A DNA stretch of 9,815 nucleotides from assembly GCA_002311455.1 (NCBI GenBank), contig DCAJ01000075.1:55506-65320 (forward strand), read 5' to 3'. Every line of letters starts with the position of its first letter. The stretch's first letter is position 1. Shown in pieces: positions 1 to 7,776 of the stretch. The position numbers were made by a program, and so were the translations under genes. The notes beneath the pieces are model-generated. The model made no database searches. It had not been told where the DNA came from and worked only from the letters and a program-made list of their open reading frames with translations. This stretch comes from Anaerolineales bacterium UBA1136. GTDB lineage: Bacteria > Chloroflexota > Anaerolineae > Anaerolineales > UBA11657.

Positions 1-1003
1 AAACTAACAGAGAGACTACTCCAGCTCCTAGCCAGAAACGTGCTGGCCTGTCACGCCTAAGCGGCAGAGCTATTAGAGCAAATGTCAGCCCCATTATTCC
101 AATGTATAGTGGCTGCCAAAGATCGGTGCTAACAAGTCTTGTAACAAAGAATTGTACAATATCTTGAGTCGAGAATCCGCGGGATAGCTCGTCAAACGGT
201 AGGCTTGAACGAGTTGATAGTGAAAGAAACTGCATCTGTGGAAAAAGTTGTAGAGCAACTACTAGAATTAGAAAGCCGAACATTATAGAAGTCCAACATG
301 CAATCCAGACCCAGGTGCGTCCTGACACTATCGATCTATAAAAGAAGTACGCTATGCTCAAATATGTTATTAGAAGGAATGTTTGAGGATGGCCTGCCAA
401 AAATGCCATTGAATATGTGCAAATTGCACCGGCAATTGCACGCCCGTTTCCACCTAATGAAAAACGGCGCAAAGCTAGCAGTAGTAAAGGCATCCATGTG
501 GCAGTCTCCAAGCTAGCGGTTTGTAATGACGGGTACCCAGTGAGATATCCGCCATATGCTAATACTATTGATCCCAATAAAGCTCCTATGCGGCTGCCAC
601 ACTCTTCTTTAAGAAATAAATAACCAAATATGCTTATAGCTAGATAATGAAAAATCGCTTCAGTTGTCAAGGCTATCAGCGGGAAGTTGTTGTAGCCTAA
701 TAGTTTTAATACGCCAAAGTTTAACAATACTGGTGGATAGAATATTTGTGCTTGAGGGTCAGCATGGAAGGGATATCCACCAAAGAAGCAATTAGTCCAT
801 AGTGGCATTTGTCCAGCTATGAACTGCCGGAAGGCGATGGTCCTAAACACAAAAAATTGCTGGGTAAAGTCCCCGTCGGGGAAAACTACTTGATTAGGCT
901 CATCAGCAAAATATCGCCAGAAAAACAATACCCATAACAACACAAGAATACAAACAGGTATTACGGTTTTATTAGCGCGGACCCATCGGTCAAGAGATAA
1001 CAT
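1..1003 (-). CDS. YfhO-like polytopic membrane protein, probable GT-C-type glycosyltransferase (C-terminus outside window)
   Basis: The minus strand is open from an ATG at 1003 to the left edge, giving 334 residues without a stop, so the C-terminal part is missing. YfhO-family proteins are usually well over 700 residues. A membrane segment lies at about residues 13-30. It is followed by an extracytoplasmic loop with acidic FPDGD (41-45), then PLW (67-69), FGGYPF (74-79) and QIFYPP (86-91). This PLW/FGG-P/YPP pattern is typical of YfhO-like proteins. AGHPQ at 203-207 is a second family hallmark, and several further hydrophobic spans follow to residue 334. The family is thought to use lipid-linked sugars to glycosylate envelope polymers such as teichoic acids; the acceptor here is unknown. 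The ATG follows the stop of the upstream GT-C gene by 2 bases, with a weak GGA about 9 bases before it, which suggests translational coupling. Family placement is fairly sure, the exact role is not. Confidence 0.86.
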   Translation of the reverse strand, partial: MLSLDRWVRANKTVIPVCILVLLWVLFFWRYFADEPNQVVFPDGDFTQQFFVFRTIAFRQFIAGQMPLWTNCFFGGYPFHADPQAQIFYPPVLLNFGVLKLLGYNNFPLIALTTEAIFHYLAISIFGYLFLKEECGSRIGALLGSIVLAYGGYLTGYPSLQTASLETATWMPLLLLALRRFSLGGNGRAIAGAICTYSMAFLAGHPQTFLLITYLSIAYFFYRSIVSGRTWVWIACWTSIMFGFLILVVALQLFPQMQFLSLSTRSSLPFDELSRGFSTQDIVQFFVTRLVSTDLWQPLYIGIMGLTFALIALPLRRDRPARFWLGAGVVSLLV

Positions 1004-1005
1004 TG

Positions 1006-3360
1006 CTATTGTTCCATCGTTACCTTGATTCTGTTCAGCGACACATAGTTTTCAATCCAACGGCCCTCAGAGTTTATACGTTGCAGACGTGTACCCGTGT
1101 CATCATACAACCCAATTTGGAGATTATATATTCCTGGAGGTGTATTTGACGCTAAATCGATAGGGTGTACATCTTTTACTATATCACCTGGCTTGCAGGA
1201 TGTAGTAGGATAAGATCCTGCTTCAGGCCAGGAGTCGTGTTGTCCCCACACTTGGTTGCCTTCACCCCGTATCTGTGCAAAAACAGTATAATCACGCCGC
1301 ATGTTTTTTTGACAAAGCCAATATAGAGTTAGATTTACATTTTGTCCAGGAGCAATCACCTGGGTATCGGTATCATATCCTATAAGCTCTATACGGTTCT
1401 GGAAATTCACTGATAGAGAATTGGGAAAGCGACCAGGATGAGCATCTAACTTTAGTTTGTCGATGTGAATATTGTTGTCTCCCTCACGCTGGTGCAGACG
1501 TTCTCCGGTTTCGAAATTATACAAACCAACAGTCAGACTCAATTCGGTTGGAGCACTCACAGTATTCGGTATTGGTATTATATAGCGGTCTGCAATGGTC
1601 ATTCCTGGCTTCATCAAGCTTGTAGGCAACAATCCAATGCCTGGGTAGGTATCCCGTTGTGCCACAACTATGTCGTTTTGGTCGGTCAGATGTATAAACA
1701 CGCTCCAGTTGTCAGTCATCTTTGTGATTGCAGTCCAGTACAATGTTAATTCCACGCTTTCGCCAGGAAGCACATATGATGATGGTAGAGTATATCCAAG
1801 CAGCCTCATTTGAGCATTGCCTGCTTTAGTGAACAGATCGGTTGACCGCCAAGAAATCTTTTGTGAGGTAAAGGTGGGTAGGCCCTCCAAATTGTGTAAT
1901 TCTCGCACAGTATAAGTGGGTGCTATTATCAAATGAGGCGTAATTGCAGAAATTGCAAACATAAATACTGCTAAAGATGCTATTATCAGTGGTCGGAGAT
2001 TGTAAGAACCACTAGGAATCACACTATATATACCTAAAGTAAATAACACCGTAATACTCTGTATGGCCGTGAATGCCAATCTGCCCTGAGATGACCAAGT
2101 ATCAGTTGCCCATTGAATTAGAGACGCAATTACTATACAGACAAATGTTGCATTAAACACTAAGGGTAACCATTGGTCAGTTTTCCATCCACCCTCTTTC
2201 AGTTTGCGTACCAAGAACATTATTAATCCAACTATAGACAATATAGATAGTGTGTTTAATGTTGTGTATACCCATTGAGGTAATGGGACATTGACTGCTC
2301 CAAAGAGACCCCAGTATGACTGCATGAATCCAAGTCGTTCACTCCATAATTGCGCCAAAGGTGCTGGGTGCGACCGTTTTCCTAGAACCTCCACAAATAC
2401 GTTTATTCCAGTTAGAGATCCATAAAGCCTTAAGTTTCTCTGGAACCACCATCCAGATATGGCTATAGCGGTACCGAACGTTACTACCAATTGGCTCAGT
2501 AGTAACAATGCGTGCAAAAAGCAAACCTTGAAATGATTACGGTTTGGATGATTCCACCAGTCTAAGATTTTGCTGTAAGTTATTGACAAACCAACTATTG
2601 GAAACAAGGTTAACAATGATAGTTTAGTAAGTGCGCCTAGTCCTAGTAGTACACCCAATAGTATGTGCAAAGTGCTTATATGTCCTGTAAGGCGATATAA
2701 ATCTCTTCTTATTGTGAATCTGAGCTTAGCATTTTCCTCTTCGAATTTTCTTGCACTTGATACAATCAACATGATTGCACTTGCGATTAGCATGGCCAGA
2801 TTATCATTGTTAATTGAACCTGATATGAAGGCGTACATTGGAGTGAATGCAAGTATTGCTGCAGCTCCAACAGCAAGTGATGAGTGACCAGGCATAAGGA
2901 CTTGTGCTATTCGGTATGTAAGGTATACAGTGCCTGCACCAAAAAATACCGACAATATACGAATTAATCGCATCGCTAGTTCTGTGCCTGAATAGGACAA
3001 AAATTTGTGCCTCGGTGGATGGATAGCCATGTTTACGTTGCCGTCCATTGTTACTACACCATTGTCTACATGTGGGTTCAGCCATCGAACAGAATGCATA
3101 TCAGATGTATCTATCCAGCTAGTGGCTAGTGCCATAATATAATAGTAAAGAGGTGGTTGACCCGCTTCCTGTCTCCAGGGGCCTGGTTCGTTTGGGTCGA
3201 GTACAGGAAGCCCCTTGCCTTGTGCAATTTTCCACACTACTGGATAGTGCCATAGTTCGTCTGATGCCTCAAATATAGGTGTTGTCAGGGCAAATGTGAT
3301 TCCGACTGCGACGAACAACAGTAGTACCAGTGCAAGTAGGTATTGGTAGCGAAGGCTCAC
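1006..3360 (-). CDS. GT-C superfamily membrane protein (GT39/DUF2142-like) with two C-terminal beta-type repeats
   Basis: 784 residues. A first membrane segment (about 8-26) is followed by the acidic loop motif ASDELWHYP (32-40), where D34-E35 is the expected position of the GT-C catalytic acid. QPPLYYY (68-74), NNDN (184-187) and GWWFQRNLRLYG (303-314) are conserved-looking motifs of the GT39/DUF2142-like group. About ten hydrophobic spans occupy residues 1-475. Residues 519-628 and 658-766 form two related soluble domains. They share LLGY/LIGY, PG-x-V-LTLYW (532-542 and 671-681) and VGLY/IGLY followed by TG-RL. These domains probably lie outside the membrane. Such proteins transfer a sugar from a polyprenyl-phosphate donor to an envelope acceptor, but neither is identifiable here. 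The start is GTG at 3360, 8 bases after the GT4 stop, without a clear ribosome binding site; no ATG is better placed. Superfamily call is sure, substrate unknown. Confidence 0.9.
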   Translation of the reverse strand: MSLRYQYLLALVLLLFVAVGITFALTTPIFEASDELWHYPVVWKIAQGKGLPVLDPNEPGPWRQEAGQPPLYYYIMALATSWIDTSDMHSVRWLNPHVDNGVVTMDGNVNMAIHPPRHKFLSYSGTELAMRLIRILSVFFGAGTVYLTYRIAQVLMPGHSSLAVGAAAILAFTPMYAFISGSINNDNLAMLIASAIMLIVSSARKFEEENAKLRFTIRRDLYRLTGHISTLHILLGVLLGLGALTKLSLLTLFPIVGLSITYSKILDWWNHPNRNHFKVCFLHALLLLSQLVVTFGTAIAISGWWFQRNLRLYGSLTGINVFVEVLGKRSHPAPLAQLWSERLGFMQSYWGLFGAVNVPLPQWVYTTLNTLSILSIVGLIMFLVRKLKEGGWKTDQWLPLVFNATFVCIVIASLIQWATDTWSSQGRLAFTAIQSITVLFTLGIYSVIPSGSYNLRPLIIASLAVFMFAISAITPHLIIAPTYTVRELHNLEGLPTFTSQKISWRSTDLFTKAGNAQMRLLGYTLPSSYVLPGESVELTLYWTAITKMTDNWSVFIHLTDQNDIVVAQRDTYPGIGLLPTSLMKPGMTIADRYIIPIPNTVSAPTELSLTVGLYNFETGERLHQREGDNNIHIDKLKLDAHPGRFPNSLSVNFQNRIELIGYDTDTQVIAPGQNVNLTLYWLCQKNMRRDYTVFAQIRGEGNQVWGQHDSWPEAGSYPTTSCKPGDIVKDVHPIDLASNTPPGIYNLQIGLYDDTGTRLQRINSEGRWIENYVSLNRIKVTMEQ

Positions 3361-3368
3361 TTGTAGTA

Positions 3369-4526
3369 TCAGTGTTGCATCAATACTTCTGTAAAGAAGT
3401 TGGTTGTTTGGTTAGCTATAACTTGCCATTGAAAATCCTTTGATAGTGACATGGCCGCTAGGCCTATACTGTTCCTTAGTGCAGTATCTTCATGCAATCT
3501 TCTAACCGCTGCTGCTATGGATAGTGGGTCATCGGGCGGAACAAGCATTATGTTTGTTTCATGCTGCAAACGTTTGTTAGCTGACTTAGGGTTGGTAGTT
3601 ATGGTTGGGCATCCGTGCGTGATGCAGGCAAGAAGCGATCCGCGGCGAAAAGATGCACCATCACTGTATGGCATTACCATTAGATCACAACTTAGTAATG
3701 CGGATGACGCGGTTAATGGATTGACGTATCCAGTTTTAACAATGTGTTTCTCTACGCCTAAGTTATGTGCTAGGTTGTTTGCCTCTAGGTAGTAGTTGGA
3801 GTTGGTAGTGTCAGTGCTGCCAGTTAGTTCGCCAATTAACAGAAGGCGAGCCGGCAAGCCATTTGAGTGCAATTCAGCAAGAGCTTGTATTAGTGTTTTT
3901 CCGCCCTTACTTCTATTCATTAATCCGAAGTATCCTATGACTAGTTCATTTTTACTAATCCCGTATTTTGCGCGAAATTTGGTTTTAGAAAACGTGTTTG
4001 TGGAATTGTATGGAATATTGCTACCTATAGGTATTTCTACTAATCGTGGTAGTTGGAGTTCATTTGCACAAACATGATAGTCTTCAGAATTGGTAGTTAT
4101 AACTCCATCCGAATAACGAGCCATTTGGCAAATAGCTTGTCTCCGTAAGTTGCCAGCCTTTGGAAAAAGATATGGTTGTTCAAGGTCATGAAAAGTAGTG
4201 ACAGTTGGAGGGATTGTGATACAAGGCAGAAAATGAATAGGTGGTCTCATAGCGCCATATGCAGCAGCTTGATATTGGATACATAAAATGTCTAGATCTG
4301 AGGTTGTCTTTCGTATTCTCCATAGATCTAGCCAGCTCCATCGTCTAGAAACATTTGCTATAACTTCGTGTTCGTCAGCATAGTTTTTTGGGTGCAGACA
4401 GCGTTGATCAGTGATTACCTGAACTTTGTGACCGCTTGCAGTTAGGTGTAGTGATAGAGTGCGTGTGTAATCACCTACACCACCTTTCATAGGGGGGTAT
4501 TCGCCGGTTACAATACCTATGTTCAT
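3369..4526 (-). CDS. GT4-family (GT-B fold) glycosyltransferase
   Basis: 385 residues, normal for a GT4 enzyme, with ATG at 4526. The N-terminal Rossmann half opens with MNIGIVTGEYPP-KGGVGDY (1-20), the glycine-rich acceptor-side loop. TTFHDLE (110-116) and DGVITTNSEDY (140-150) follow. The C-terminal half begins at VIGYFGLMNRSKGGKTL (196-212), where the basic residues R205, K207 and K210 are placed to bind the donor diphosphate. The usual EX7E loop is replaced by DGASFRRGSLLA (289-300), with D289 and S297 at the two glutamate positions. Similar RRGSLLA sequences occur in a branch of GT4 enzymes as I remember them, so the protein is probably active. There is no signal peptide or membrane span, so it should act on the inner face of the membrane. 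It lies 22 bases after the prenyl synthase gene and 8 before the GT-C gene. GDP-rhamnose made upstream is a plausible but unproven donor. Confidence 0.92.
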   Translation of the reverse strand: MNIGIVTGEYPPMKGGVGDYTRTLSLHLTASGHKVQVITDQRCLHPKNYADEHEVIANVSRRWSWLDLWRIRKTTSDLDILCIQYQAAAYGAMRPPIHFLPCITIPPTVTTFHDLEQPYLFPKAGNLRRQAICQMARYSDGVITTNSEDYHVCANELQLPRLVEIPIGSNIPYNSTNTFSKTKFRAKYGISKNELVIGYFGLMNRSKGGKTLIQALAELHSNGLPARLLLIGELTGSTDTTNSNYYLEANNLAHNLGVEKHIVKTGYVNPLTASSALLSCDLMVMPYSDGASFRRGSLLACITHGCPTITTNPKSANKRLQHETNIMLVPPDDPLSIAAAVRRLHEDTALRNSIGLAAMSLSKDFQWQVIANQTTNFFTEVLMQH

Positions 4527-4548
4527 TTTTGTTGTAGTATGTGTAAAG

Positions 4549-5538
4549 TCAGAACCGCCTCTTTACTACATAGTCTGCAATAGTGTACATAGCATCCAGA
4601 TACTTGCAATCAGGCAATTTTTGTAGAGCTGATTTTGCGCTCTCTACATACTGACGTGCTTCAGCAAGCGAAGAGTCAATTGCGGTAGATGAACTTATAG
4701 ACTGAATTATACGTTCATATACCGCTTGGTCGTTATTGTGACCATTGCGCAGAGATGCTACATCAGAATCCTCGGGATTGTCTTCAATATAGTACAGAGC
4801 GGGCAATGTGAGTAATCCTTGTTGTAAATCATTTCCTACTGGTTTACCTATATCTTCTGACTTGCCGACAAAGTCTAGAATGTCATCAATAATCTGAAAT
4901 GCTATGCCTGTTTGAATACCATAATGGCGCATTGCATCAATTGCTTTCTCATCTTTAGTCCCAAGAATCGCTCCGGCCTCAGCTGCTAACGCAAACATTG
5001 AAGCAGTCTTGGCTTTAATTCTTTGAAAGTAATTTTTGCGACTTGCTGTATTTTCATCTACAAAGCTTTGTTTAATTTCACCATTAACTATAGTCATTAA
5101 TGTCTCAGCAAAAAGATTCATGACTTGCACGCTTTGGGTTTGAGCTGCAAAGCTTGCGGCCCTAGCAAAGAGGTAATCACCAGTTAGTATTGTAACTTCA
5201 GAAGATAAATCGGCGTTAAGGGTCTTGATTCCACGGCGCAGCAAAGAGCCGTCTATTAGGTCATCATGTACCAGAGTCGCAGTATGGAGCATCTCCACAG
5301 CAGATGCTAGAGATATGGCGTGCTGTTGATCAGCTTCAAATATTCCTGCACTCAGTAATGCTACTATTGGTCTAACGCGTTTGCCTCCTGAATCTAGGAG
5401 GTGTTCGGTAGCTGCAGTGAGTACGTCATGCTGGTCATTGAAAGTTTCTCTAAGACGATTTTCGATTGAGATCAACTGTTGGCTGATTGGCGCTAAGAGT
5501 TCTGAAATATTATCCAAGTTTGTTTTCTGGGTATACAT
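4549..5538 (-). CDS. Long-chain (all-trans) polyprenyl diphosphate synthase
   Basis: I chose ATG at 5538, giving 329 residues. It lies 1 base after the tatD stop, with a GGA about 10 bases upstream. The frame stays open to a TTG at 5592, but that would add 18 residues unlike the family and overlap tatD by 53 bases. Residue numbers are for the 329-residue form. GGKRVRP (51-57) binds diphosphate. The first aspartate-rich motif is HDDLID with DDxxD at 92-96. The second is QIIDDILD with DDxxD at 218-222, and GKPVGNDLQQG (231-241) follows. The fifth residue before the first motif is alanine (A87) rather than the bulky aromatic of farnesyl synthases, which predicts a long product. The enzyme condenses isopentenyl diphosphate onto an allylic primer in the cytoplasm. 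The product could be a quinone side chain or, given the neighbours, a glycan lipid carrier, although most such carriers come from the unrelated cis-prenyltransferase UppS. Family very sure, chain length inferred. Confidence 0.93.
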   Translation of the reverse strand: MYTQKTNLDNISELLAPISQQLISIENRLRETFNDQHDVLTAATEHLLDSGGKRVRPIVALLSAGIFEADQQHAISLASAVEMLHTATLVHDDLIDGSLLRRGIKTLNADLSSEVTILTGDYLFARAASFAAQTQSVQVMNLFAETLMTIVNGEIKQSFVDENTASRKNYFQRIKAKTASMFALAAEAGAILGTKDEKAIDAMRHYGIQTGIAFQIIDDILDFVGKSEDIGKPVGNDLQQGLLTLPALYYIEDNPEDSDVASLRNGHNNDQAVYERIIQSISSSTAIDSSLAEARQYVESAKSALQKLPDCKYLDAMYTIADYVVKRRF

Positions 5539-5539
5539 A

Positions 5540-6322
5540 TTAATTATTCCAGTCGAATAGTGTTTGTGCGTTCTCTGTACTGGATTTTGCAATCTCGCAT
5601 GTGTCCACGGATTTTAATTCAGCGATTTTTTCTGCTACCCAGCGCACAAAAGCAGGTTCATTTCTTTTGCCGCGCTTAGGTTGTGGAGACAGAAATGGTG
5701 CATCAGTTTCTATTAATATTCGGTTTAGCGGTAAGCTAGTTACCGTGTCTCTTAAAGTATACGCCTTATTAAAAGTTACTGATCCTGTAACACCAATGTA
5801 GAATCCCTTTTCCATTGCCATATTGGCATGAGTTTCTAGCCCACTAAATGAATGAAATACTCCGGGTTCTGACGTTGTTCCTCCACAAGCCTGCCACTCA
5901 CTTACAATTCTTATAGTGTCTTCATAAGCATCTCGACAGTGTACAATGACTGGAAGGCTTAGTTCCGCTGCCAGGTCCAGTTGGATTCTAAAACGGTTTC
6001 GTTGTTCGTCTGGTGGAGTGATTTCTCTGAAATAATCTAACCCTATTTCACCAATTGCTACGACATTAGGGTGCCTCGCTAGTGTACGTAACTCCTGTAA
6101 CTTTGATTTGTCCAATTGTACATCCTCATTAGGGTGAATACCTACAGCCGCAGACACTAATGTATATTGCGTAGACATTAGTATGGCCGCTTTGCTGGTT
6201 TTAATATTAGTGCCTGGATTAATTACTCTAGTCACCTTGTACTGCGCAGCTCTCTGCAATATTTGATCTCTGTCCTGATCAAATATCCGGAAATCCAGGT
6301 GACAATGCGTGTCTGTTAGCAA
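5540..6322 (-). CDS. tatD: TatD-family metal-dependent hydrolase (putative DNase)
   Basis: 260 residues, the usual family length. All metal ligands expected for this TIM-barrel amidohydrolase-like family are present: DTHCHLD with H6 and H8, GEIGLDYFR with E92, VIVHCRDA with H128, VFHSFSG with H157 and LIETDAPFLSP with D207. Characterised members are divalent-metal-dependent 3'-5' exonucleases or deoxyribonucleases of the cytoplasm; the name does not imply a part in Tat export. The start is TTG at 6322, because the family begins a few residues before DTHCHLD and no in-frame ATG or GTG precedes it within the gap. The start lies 11 bases after the hexomutase stop, has no clear ribosome binding site, and sits beside a short palindrome (6327-6341). 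The stop overlaps the prenyl synthase initiation region (TAA, one base, ATG). A direct tie to glycan synthesis is not evident, so it is probably a co-transcribed housekeeping gene. Confidence 0.95.
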   Translation of the reverse strand: MLTDTHCHLDFRIFDQDRDQILQRAAQYKVTRVINPGTNIKTSKAAILMSTQYTLVSAAVGIHPNEDVQLDKSKLQELRTLARHPNVVAIGEIGLDYFREITPPDEQRNRFRIQLDLAAELSLPVIVHCRDAYEDTIRIVSEWQACGGTTSEPGVFHSFSGLETHANMAMEKGFYIGVTGSVTFNKAYTLRDTVTSLPLNRILIETDAPFLSPQPKRGKRNEPAFVRWVAEKIAELKSVDTCEIAKSSTENAQTLFDWNN

Positions 6323-6326
6323 ACCG

Positions 6327-6341
6327 TACCGTACTACGGTA
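6327..6341. repeat. Short perfect palindrome at the hexomutase-tatD junction
   Basis: TACCGTA and TACGGTA form a perfect 7-base inverted repeat around one central base. It spans the stop codon of the hexomutase gene and ends 4 bases before the tatD TTG start. As RNA it could fold only a small hairpin after opening the central pairs. It lacks a following U-run on the minus strand, so it is not a standard terminator. A role in limiting tatD initiation is possible but speculative. Confidence 0.35.
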
Positions 6342-7758
6342 AACCCGCGATACTAAGGCCGTCTTGGAGAATTTTCTGTACTCTACCAGCATCGGTAGTT
6401 TCACAATAAATTCTTATTATGGGCTCAGTTCCAGAAAAACGGATTAGAAGCCAGTCTCCACCTTCTAGATTGAATTTAAATCCATCAGTTGTATCCACGT
6501 CTACAAGTGAAAGTCCGCCAATTGCGGATGGCATAGCATTACTTACTCTATCTATAATGTGTTGTTTTTGATCATCAGGGAAATTGCTGTCAATCCTATC
6601 GTAATAGGATTGGGTCCCAGTTCTCGAAAACAGACTTTCTAATAGTTGCGATGGTTTTTGATTTAGTGTTCGCATAAGGTCTAACATGTACAACCCTGCG
6701 AGTATTCCGTCTCTTTCGGGTACGTGGTTCTGAAATGCGAAACCACCTGATTCCTCGCCTCCTATTATTGCGTTTGTCTCAGTCATTTTAGGTGCCACAA
6801 ATTTGAATCCGACTCCTGTTTCATATACTGGTACGTTATACAATTCCCCCAACTTGTTTAATAGTGATGTTGTAGAAATGGTTTTCACTATAGGACCCCG
6901 TGCTAGGCGCACTTCTAACAGATAGAAGGCGAGCAACCCGAAAACACGTAATTGGTTAATAAACTGACCATTTTCGTCACCTATCCCCAAACGATCGGCA
7001 TCTCCGTCAGTAATTAGACAGACATCCGACCCATTTTCCACAGCTATTTGTAGGCCAGCATCAATGTTGGGTGGTATTGGTTCAGGACGGCTCATTTCTG
7101 GGAAAATAGGGTTGCGAATGTTGTGTATCTCTTTAATTGTAGTGATACCTCCTTTTAGGAGGCGAGTGAACCATCCTGCTCCATTTCCCCACATAGCATC
7201 TACTGTTATATTGAACCCAGCATTCCTGAGGGCAGCTAGGTCAACCATGTCATGCAAATGCTCTATATATGCAGGTGCTGGGTCGAATATCTGCACCAAC
7301 TCTTGAGTATTGGATGTGATAATACTTTTTACTGTGCTGACGGATGGTATGTGCGATTCGATGTTTTTTAGACCATCTGGGGCAATTGCTCCTCCAGTGT
7401 GGTCCCGTACTTTAAAGCCATTATCAGTGGGTGGGTTGTGGGATGCTGTTATGTTAATGGCACCTACTGCTTGTTTATCTATGACTGCATAAGCTATTAC
7501 TGGAGTTGGAGTAGCAGTGTTGGTAAGCCATACATTTAGTTTGTTGGCTGACAGAACCTCAGCTACTGCTCTAGCAAAATGTTCTGATGCGTAACGCTTA
7601 TCATACCCAACTACTATAGATTCGCCTGAATGTCCTTGCTCAAGCACATGGCTTGCATATCCTTGCGTACATCTTCGCACATTGTCAAATGTATAGTCTT
7701 CGGCGATTTGTCCTCGCCAACCGTCCGTACCGAATTGTATCTTGGTCTCAGGATCCAT
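6334..7758 (-). CDS. Alpha-D-phosphohexomutase (phosphoglucomutase/phosphomannomutase family)
   Basis: 474 residues, within the family's 450-550 range, with ATG at 7758. All four active-site loops are intact. They are the phosphoserine loop TASHNPPTDNGFKV (S106), the metal loop DGDADR (251-256), the sugar-binding loop GGEESGGF (333-340) and the phosphate-binding loop RFSGTEP (440-446). The N-terminal IQFGTDGWRG (8-16) is also a family hallmark. It interconverts hexose 6-phosphate and 1-phosphate in the cytoplasm through a phosphoserine and a bisphosphate intermediate. The GEESGG loop occurs in phosphoglucomutases and in mixed-specificity enzymes, so preference for glucose or mannose cannot be settled from the sequence. 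Its place 18 bases after the GDP-mannose dehydratase gene favours supply of mannose 1-phosphate for GDP-mannose. No mannose-1-phosphate guanylyltransferase is present in the window. Confidence in the family is very high and in the substrate low. Confidence 0.95.
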   Translation of the reverse strand: MDPETKIQFGTDGWRGQIAEDYTFDNVRRCTQGYASHVLEQGHSGESIVVGYDKRYASEHFARAVAEVLSANKLNVWLTNTATPTPVIAYAVIDKQAVGAINITASHNPPTDNGFKVRDHTGGAIAPDGLKNIESHIPSVSTVKSIITSNTQELVQIFDPAPAYIEHLHDMVDLAALRNAGFNITVDAMWGNGAGWFTRLLKGGITTIKEIHNIRNPIFPEMSRPEPIPPNIDAGLQIAVENGSDVCLITDGDADRLGIGDENGQFINQLRVFGLLAFYLLEVRLARGPIVKTISTTSLLNKLGELYNVPVYETGVGFKFVAPKMTETNAIIGGEESGGFAFQNHVPERDGILAGLYMLDLMRTLNQKPSQLLESLFSRTGTQSYYDRIDSNFPDDQKQHIIDRVSNAMPSAIGGLSLVDVDTTDGFKFNLEGGDWLLIRFSGTEPIIRIYCETTDAGRVQKILQDGLSIAGLP

Positions 7759-7776
7759 TGCTAGTAAGGTTTCTGA

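Noticed and set aside
298..623. Two overlapping plus-strand open frames (72 and 68 codons)
   Set aside because: They are antisense to the YfhO-like gene, whose minus-strand frame is open over the whole of 1-1003 with recognisable motifs. Their translations show no domain-like pattern.
2810..3085. Minus-strand 91-codon frame inside the GT-C gene
   Set aside because: It is an out-of-frame shadow of the GT-C coding sequence, rich in Cys, Trp and Ser as expected for a wrong-frame translation.
3451..4077. Two adjacent plus-strand open frames (113 and 93 codons) opposite the GT4 gene
   Set aside because: Both lie wholly antisense to a well-supported glycosyltransferase. Their translations resemble no family and neither has a ribosome binding site that stands out.
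5539..5592. Longer prenyl synthase form starting at TTG 5592
   Set aside because: The 18 extra residues do not resemble the family, the start would overlap tatD by 53 bases, and an ATG with a weak GGA lies directly after the tatD stop.
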